Below the pieces are notes generated by a model, which saw nothing but the letters and a program-made list of their open reading frames with translations, was not told the origin of the DNA and made no database searches. A stretch of DNA of 9,236 nt, taken from positions 1-9,236 of the forward strand of contig JAUYAL010000029.1 of NCBI GenBank assembly GCA_030693535.1, given 5' to 3'. This DNA is from Methylotenera sp. (GTDB lineage: Bacteria; Pseudomonadota; Gammaproteobacteria; Burkholderiales; Methylophilaceae). Position numbers and translations under genes: made by a program. The number at the start of each line of letters is the position of its first letter. Position 1 is the stretch's first letter. Of this stretch, positions 6,617-9,236 are shown piece by piece.

Positions 6617-7054
6617 TTAATAGTTTGCTTTAAAATAAGACTCTGTCATCGTTCCAAGATCTTGGTATATGGTCTCGGTAGCATCATTACCCAATTCTTT
6701 TTCAAATTCTTTGTAGTGTTTATTTACTAAATGTCTGTAACGCACACGAGCACCAGTTACATAAAAGCTAGGTTCATATTGTTCATTTAAATGATCTGAA
6801 ATATGCCTTTCGTGATGCTCCTCCTCTTTTGATATTTGACCACCAAGTGAAAGCGGAAGGTTTGCTTCTAAATCGTCCAGTGCAGCCGCAAGCAAATCTG
6901 CAACAACCTGTGTGCGATTCTTTTGTGGGTACAACTCTGCAAGTGCCGCGAGTTTTGCGGCAATATGAACTGGAAGACGAAAGGAGAACTGTTTAGAGGT
7001 TAGACGACTATTATCTGGACTCGACCACATGTCATGCAAATGTTGTGTTTTCAT
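6617..7054 (-). CDS. Ribbon-helix-helix DNA-binding protein
   Basis: 145 aa. Residues 21-63 have the RHH (CopG/Arc/MetJ-like) pattern: a short strand KQFSFRL, then HIAAKLAALAELYP, a turn KNRT, and QVVADLLAAALDDLE. The C-terminal 80 residues are charged and unrecognised. The ATG has AGGTG about 6 nt upstream. It is the first gene of the operon and ends 1 nt before Rep. Such proteins next to Rep or relaxase genes usually repress their own promoter or help load the initiator at the origin. The inverted repeats around the promoter at 7080-7130 are natural targets. Which role applies here is inferred. Confidence 0.75.
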   Translation of the reverse strand: MKTQHLHDMWSSPDNSRLTSKQFSFRLPVHIAAKLAALAELYPQKNRTQVVADLLAAALDDLEANLPLSLGGQISKEEEHHERHISDHLNEQYEPSFYVTGARVRYRHLVNKHYKEFEKELGNDATETIYQDLGTMTESYFKANY

Positions 7055-7079
7055 GCTTTACACCTGTAATTTAATTAAC

Positions 7080-7089
7080 TTACAAGTAA
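7080..7089. promoter_or_regulatory. Short dyad at the operon start site
   Basis: TTACAAGTAA has 4 bp inverted arms (TTAC/GTAA) at the predicted transcription start and -10 of the RHH-Rep operon. It is a plausible second operator half for the RHH protein. It is short enough to arise by chance in AT-rich DNA. Confidence 0.3.
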
Positions 7090-7116
7090 TATATATAAAC
7101 AAGATGTGAATGTCAA
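7088..7116 (-). promoter_or_regulatory. Consensus sigma70 promoter of the RHH-Rep-recombinase operon
   Basis: On the minus strand a perfect -35 TTGACA (7111-7116) is followed after exactly 17 bp by -10 TATATT (7088-7093). The predicted start is near 7081, about 26 nt before the RHH start codon. Such a strong promoter would need repression to keep replication and recombination in check. The dyad at 7101-7130 covers its -35. Confidence 0.8.
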
Positions 7117-7130
7117 ACAAATTACATCTT
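7101..7130. promoter_or_regulatory. Inverted repeat over the -35: candidate operator
   Basis: AAGATGT (7101-7107) and ACATCTT (7124-7130) are perfect 7 bp inverted arms. They extend inward by AAT/ATT with one bulged G. The dyad brackets the TTGACA of the RHH-Rep promoter, so a bound protein would block polymerase. The RHH protein is the obvious candidate binder. Confidence 0.5.
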
Positions 7131-7141
7131 AAACTAAAATC

Positions 7142-7204
7142 ACATGATTAAGAGGTTGGTAGCGCGTCGCTGACGCTGCCGTGCCTCCAACCTCTCAATC
7201 ATGT
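7142..7204. repeat. Long inverted repeat with nested hairpin: candidate replication or nicking origin
   Basis: The arms ACATGATTAAGAGGTTGG (7142-7159) and CCAACCTCTCAATCATGT (7187-7204) are inverted with 17 of 18 matching. Inside is a GC-rich perfect stem GCGTC-GCT-GACGC (7164-7176), extended by GGTA/TGCC. The sequence can fold as a cruciform or single-stranded hairpin. It lies between the operon promoter and the DUF2726 gene, with no U-run directly after it, so a terminator is unlikely. Its position beside the Rep and RHH genes makes it the best candidate for the Rep nick site, an oriT-like site or a single-strand origin. Confidence 0.6.
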
Positions 7205-7235
7205 TAGTATATTTATTATTAATGTATTTATAGCC

Positions 7236-7261
7236 CCCCGTGTTACATAAACGGGGTTTTT
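7236..7261 (+). terminator. Intrinsic terminator with no annotated gene upstream
   Basis: CCCCGT (7236-7241) and ACGGGG (7251-7256) form a 6 bp GC-rich stem with a 9 nt loop, followed by TTTTT on the plus strand only. The nearest upstream gene runs in the opposite direction, so this stop would end a plus-strand transcript starting inside 7055-7234. It may also insulate the DUF2726 gene. Confidence 0.7.
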
Positions 7262-7304
7262 AGAATGAGCTCAATCAATCTGCCTCTATATAAAAATTAA
7301 AGAA

Positions 7305-8318
7305 ATGAATACAATCATCGTCATATTGTTACTAGGCATAGCTATTTTAATTATTGGATTATTATCTAATAAAACACAGGGGGAAAGCTTCAATCAGTCC
7401 CCAGTACAAGAACTAAGACCCTATATTTCAAAGAGTCCGCTGACACCAACAGAAATGATGTTTTATCATCGCTTGATAGAGGCTCTGCCCAACTTTATTG
7501 TATTAGCACAAGTCCAGCTATCAAGCTTTCTAAAAGTCGACGAAACGCAAACCAACTATCAAAATTACCTCAAATGGTTTCAACCCATTTCACAACAAAG
7601 TGTCGATTTTTTAATTTGCGAAAAAAACTTCTCCATTGTTGCAGCAGTAGAGCTGGATGATAAAAGTCATCTCAGAACTAAATCAATAGAGCGTGATAAT
7701 AAAAAAACTAATAATTTAAACGCCGCAAATGTGCCGCTGATTAGATGGCATGCGGAAGCGATGCCAGAAACTGACACCATCAGGCAAACAATTTTCAAGT
7801 ACACATCTGGCATGGAAAACACAATTCTAAGCCAGCCAGAATGGCTGGCTGGAAATCAACCAGCATTCTTTACTCAAAGACACGATCCGATTAAACCTAT
7901 CTTACGAAATATAATTCTATGGCTTGTTATAGCTCTGATAGTTATGTGGGGTATGTCTGAAACAAAACGTACTGCAATAAACCCTTCATCACATCAAAAT
8001 GACAGCACTCAGCCCTTAAATAGACAGGAATTGCGAACGCAGGACATTTTGACAAAGCAGCAGCAAGAAAGGTCTGCTCAAGAAGCCACAAAAATACAAA
8101 TGCATCAAGCGCAACAAGTAGTTATACAGCAACAAGAGCAGCAGAAGCTACTAAAGGCACACGAAACAACTATGAAAGAGGACGCTTGGAATCAATCCTA
8201 CAAAAAAACTGTTGAGTGCTCGGTAACAGAGGATATGGTTACTTGCGGTAATAGATATATAAGAAACAGACAACAATTCGAAAAAAACTGGGAAATACAA
8301 CAATCCAATTTAAAGTAG
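7305..8318 (+). CDS. DUF2726 protein with two membrane segments
   Basis: 337 aa. Hydrophobic segment 3-20 is a likely N-terminal membrane anchor. The DUF2726 domain spans about 44-150: LTPTEMMFYHRLIEALPNF, then QSVDFLICEKNF, AAVELDDKSH and NVPLIRWHAE. D101, E116 and D118 in VDF...VELDDKSH are laid out like a PD-(D/E)xK nuclease site, and the family is thought to be endonuclease-like; activity is inferred. A second membrane segment lies at 203-217 (IILWLVIALIVMWGM). A Gln-rich, probably coiled-coil stretch follows at 238-295, then a tail with Cys304 and Cys314. The start has only a weak AAAGAA upstream. It is the only plus-strand gene of segment 2, divergent from the Rep operon, and is probably cargo (defence, exclusion or DNA uptake-related) rather than core replication. 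Confidence 0.8.
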   Translation: MNTIIVILLLGIAILIIGLLSNKTQGESFNQSPVQELRPYISKSPLTPTEMMFYHRLIEALPNFIVLAQVQLSSFLKVDETQTNYQNYLKWFQPISQQSVDFLICEKNFSIVAAVELDDKSHLRTKSIERDNKKTNNLNAANVPLIRWHAEAMPETDTIRQTIFKYTSGMENTILSQPEWLAGNQPAFFTQRHDPIKPILRNIILWLVIALIVMWGMSETKRTAINPSSHQNDSTQPLNRQELRTQDILTKQQQERSAQEATKIQMHQAQQVVIQQQEQQKLLKAHETTMKEDAWNQSYKKTVECSVTEDMVTCGNRYIRNRQQFEKNWEIQQSNLK

Positions 8319-8342
8319 CGGAAAGTATAATTCATAAAAGTG

Positions 8343-8427
8343 AAATAGCCTCTACCCAGCGCCCAGATTTGTCCGAGCTGGTGAGCCAATCAAGGCACTA
8401 AAATAACCTCTATCCAGTGCCCAGATT
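8343..8427. repeat. Two 27 bp direct repeats next to the right att core
   Basis: Copies at 8343-8369 and 8401-8427 start AAATAGCCTCTACCC and AAATAACCTCTATCC and both end CCCAGATT. They match at 24 of 27 bases, differ only by transitions, and are spaced 58 bp apart. The second is followed within 9 bp by the tRNA-like core at 8436. The first is followed by a degenerate GAGCCAAT. They may be recombinase arm sites or two successive element ends. Confidence 0.7.
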
Positions 8428-8435
8428 CATCATCT

Positions 8436-8447
8436 CGGGCGCACCAA
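8436..8447. repeat. Right-end attachment core
   Basis: CGGGCGCACCAA equals the last acceptor-stem bases, discriminator and CCA of tRNA-Arg. With one base missing and one added, the match extends to CTC before it and AT after it. A short shared core is what serine-recombinase integration leaves at the far end, in contrast to the 47 bp repeat at the left. A terminator like that of tRNA-Arg follows within 20 bp, which suggests this is the original chromosome side. Confidence 0.65.
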
Positions 8448-8463
8448 ATAAAGTAGTAATATC

Positions 8464-8499
8464 AAAGGGTTAGGCTTAACGGCTTAGCCCTTTTTTATT
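8464..8499 (+). terminator. Intrinsic terminator, relative of the tRNA-Arg terminator
   Basis: AAAGGGTTAGGC and GGCTTAGCCCTTT form a stem of about 12 bp with two G-T pairs around TTAAC, followed by TTTTTT. The core GGTTAG(G)CTTAACGGCT is shared with the hairpin at 291-335. It would end DUF2726 transcription today and probably ended tRNA-Arg transcription before the island arrived. Confidence 0.8.
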
Positions 8500-8552
8500 G
8501 GCTATTCGCTTTTTACCTACCAACAACATTCCATGGGTAAACTATAAGTCAG

Positions 8553-8888
8553 TCAAATTGACTTTATAACCACGAAATCCCCTTCAAATTTTCCAACTAT
8601 TTCGCCTTCATATTCCATGATGTTCCGTTGGATAACAATGTTGTAAGAAACGCCTACATTATTTATTTACACATGACCGAGTGACCATGCAGCAAGAATC
8701 GCCACCGCAGAAGCACTACCACCAAATATAGTGTTGCTGTGATTGACGTTCGGTGCCAATAGTGCACGCAAGGTAATGCTATCATCTCGCACATCCACCA
8801 CGCAGATTTGCATGGCAAGTAAAAGTGAAAGTGGGATATGTTCGTATAAGTATTGCTCAAGCTCAAGCTCACGTTCACTCATCTTCAT
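8553..8888 (-). pseudogene. Broken YiiD_C-type thioesterase-like gene
   Basis: The reading frame starts near ATG 8886-8888 (preceded by CGAGAG) or 8880-8882. It encodes LEQYLYEHIPLSLLLAMQIC, then TLRALLAPNVNHSNTIFGGS and AILAAWSLGHV, the N-terminal part of the YiiD_C putative thioesterase (hot-dog) domain. A TAA at 8667-8669 stops it. The same frame resumes with YNIVIQRNIMEYEGEIVGKF and ends FVVIKSI at TGA 8553. The extant total is about 111 codons, against about 145 usual for free-standing members as I recall. The middle of the domain appears deleted in frame, in addition to the nonsense codon. Loss may have followed island insertion just downstream. It is divergent from the ArsR-family gene. 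Confidence 0.75.
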
Positions 8889-8909
8889 CTCTCGATTATT
8901 ATTTTGTAT

Positions 8910-8931
8910 GCGTAGTAAAAAATTACTATGC
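8910..8931. promoter_or_regulatory. 22 bp dyad between divergent genes: candidate ArsR operator
   Basis: GCGTAGTAA (8910-8918) and TTACTATGC (8923-8931) form 9 bp inverted arms with one G-T mismatch around AAAA. The dyad lies between the starts of the YiiD_C remnant and the ArsR-family gene. A second, smaller dyad ACAAC-A-GTTGT follows at about 8941-8951. ArsR-family repressors commonly bind such dyads at their own promoter. Confidence 0.45.
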
Positions 8932-8962
8932 AATATTTCAACAACAGTTGTAATATATTCAC

Positions 8963-9236
8963 ATGGATAAAATTACAGCAACAACAATCTTTGAATCTCT
9001 TTCCTCAGGCGTGCGTTTGGATGTATTTAGACTCTTGGTTAAAAAGGGTTTGGACGGTATGGTCGCGGGTGAAATAGCGACTGCTTTAGATATAGCCCCA
9101 AACAATTTGTCTTTTCATCTCAAGGCGATGTCCTATGCAAAGATGGTGTCTGTTGAGCAGGAGGGGCGCTACCAAAGGTATCGCGCTAACTTCCCCATGA
9201 TGCTAGACATGATTGCCTATCTAACTGAAGAGTGTT
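8963..9236 (+). CDS. ArsR-family transcriptional regulator (3' end cut by window)
   Basis: ATG at 8963; 91 codons are visible and the frame is still open at the window end. Residues include SSGVRLDVFRLLVKKGLDGM, then AGEIATALDIAPNNLSFHLK and MVSVEQEGRYQRYRANFPMM, ending MIAYLTEEC. This is the winged helix-turn-helix of ArsR repressors, with NNLSFHLKAM as recognition helix. The TEEC end is where small arsenic-type ArsR proteins carry C-terminal cysteines, but no N-terminal CxC motif is visible, so the ligand is uncertain. It is divergent from the YiiD_C remnant, with a dyad in the shared promoter region. Confidence 0.9.
   Translation, partial: MDKITATTIFESLSSGVRLDVFRLLVKKGLDGMVAGEIATALDIAPNNLSFHLKAMSYAKMVSVEQEGRYQRYRANFPMMLDMIAYLTEEC

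Noticed and set aside
7142..7204. Integron attC-like site or ordinary terminator
   Set aside because: The RYYYAAC/GTTRRRY core sequences and an integron integrase are absent, and no U-run follows the hairpin directly.
8198..8389. 63-codon minus-strand frame at the end of the DUF2726 gene
   Set aside because: Overlaps the DUF2726 3' end and the direct repeats; the Phe/Tyr-rich translation and lack of a ribosome binding site suggest chance.
8359..8446. Possible degenerate tRNA from GCGCCC to GGGCGCACCA
   Set aside because: The ends could pair like an acceptor stem, but there is no T arm with TTCGAAT, no anticodon arm, and the spacing is explained by the direct repeats plus the att core.
8743..8970. 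75-codon plus-strand frame antisense to the thioesterase remnant
   Set aside because: Ser-rich shadow of a recognisable minus-strand domain, and it overlaps the ArsR-family start region.
1..9236. CRISPR array, insertion sequence or rRNA
   Set aside because: No regularly spaced short repeats, no DDE-type transposase with terminal inverted repeats and no rRNA sequence were seen on reading both strands.

Overview
This 9.2 kb window is low-GC bacterial chromosome carrying a composite genomic island at the 3' end of a tRNA-Arg gene. Both tRNAs encode their own CCA. The tRNA-Ser(GCT)/tRNA-Arg(ACG) pair and the YiiD_C-like and ArsR-like genes at the far end fit a gammaproteobacterium or betaproteobacterium, but I cannot name a genus from this sequence.

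Left chromosomal part (1-333): tRNA-Ser(GCT), then tRNA-Arg(ACG) with its own sigma70-like promoter and an intrinsic terminator. Segment 1 (about 334-3497): a decayed XRE-type regulator and an unrecognised coding remnant on the minus strand. These are followed by an intact two-gene plus-strand operon for a COG1106-type AAA ATPase and an RloB-family protein, an AbiL/RloAB-like anti-phage pair. The segment ends at a 47 bp partial copy of the tRNA-Arg 3' half (46/47 identical).

Segment 2 (about 3498-8449): a tight five-gene minus-strand operon. In transcription order it encodes a ribbon-helix-helix (RHH) DNA-binding protein, a Rep_trans-type rolling-circle initiator, two small unknown proteins (72 and 49 aa) and a large serine recombinase. 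The recombinase reading frame ends inside the tRNA-Arg copy, so its last residues are antisense tRNA sequence. A control region at 7055-7304, with a consensus promoter and three inverted-repeat structures, separates this operon from a divergent membrane-anchored DUF2726 gene. The segment ends in two 27 bp direct repeats and a short tRNA-3'-end core. Right chromosomal part (8450-9236): a terminator resembling the one after tRNA-Arg, a broken YiiD_C thioesterase-like gene, and a divergent ArsR-family regulator cut by the window end.

My reading is stepwise accretion at one tRNA gene. A defence-carrying element inserted first and left the 47 bp repeat. A second element, encoding a replication initiator and a serine recombinase but no recognisable relaxase, coat or transfer gene, then inserted at that repeat. 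The Rep, RHH and recombinase genes would maintain and move it. The AbiL-like pair and perhaps the DUF2726 protein are the cargo.
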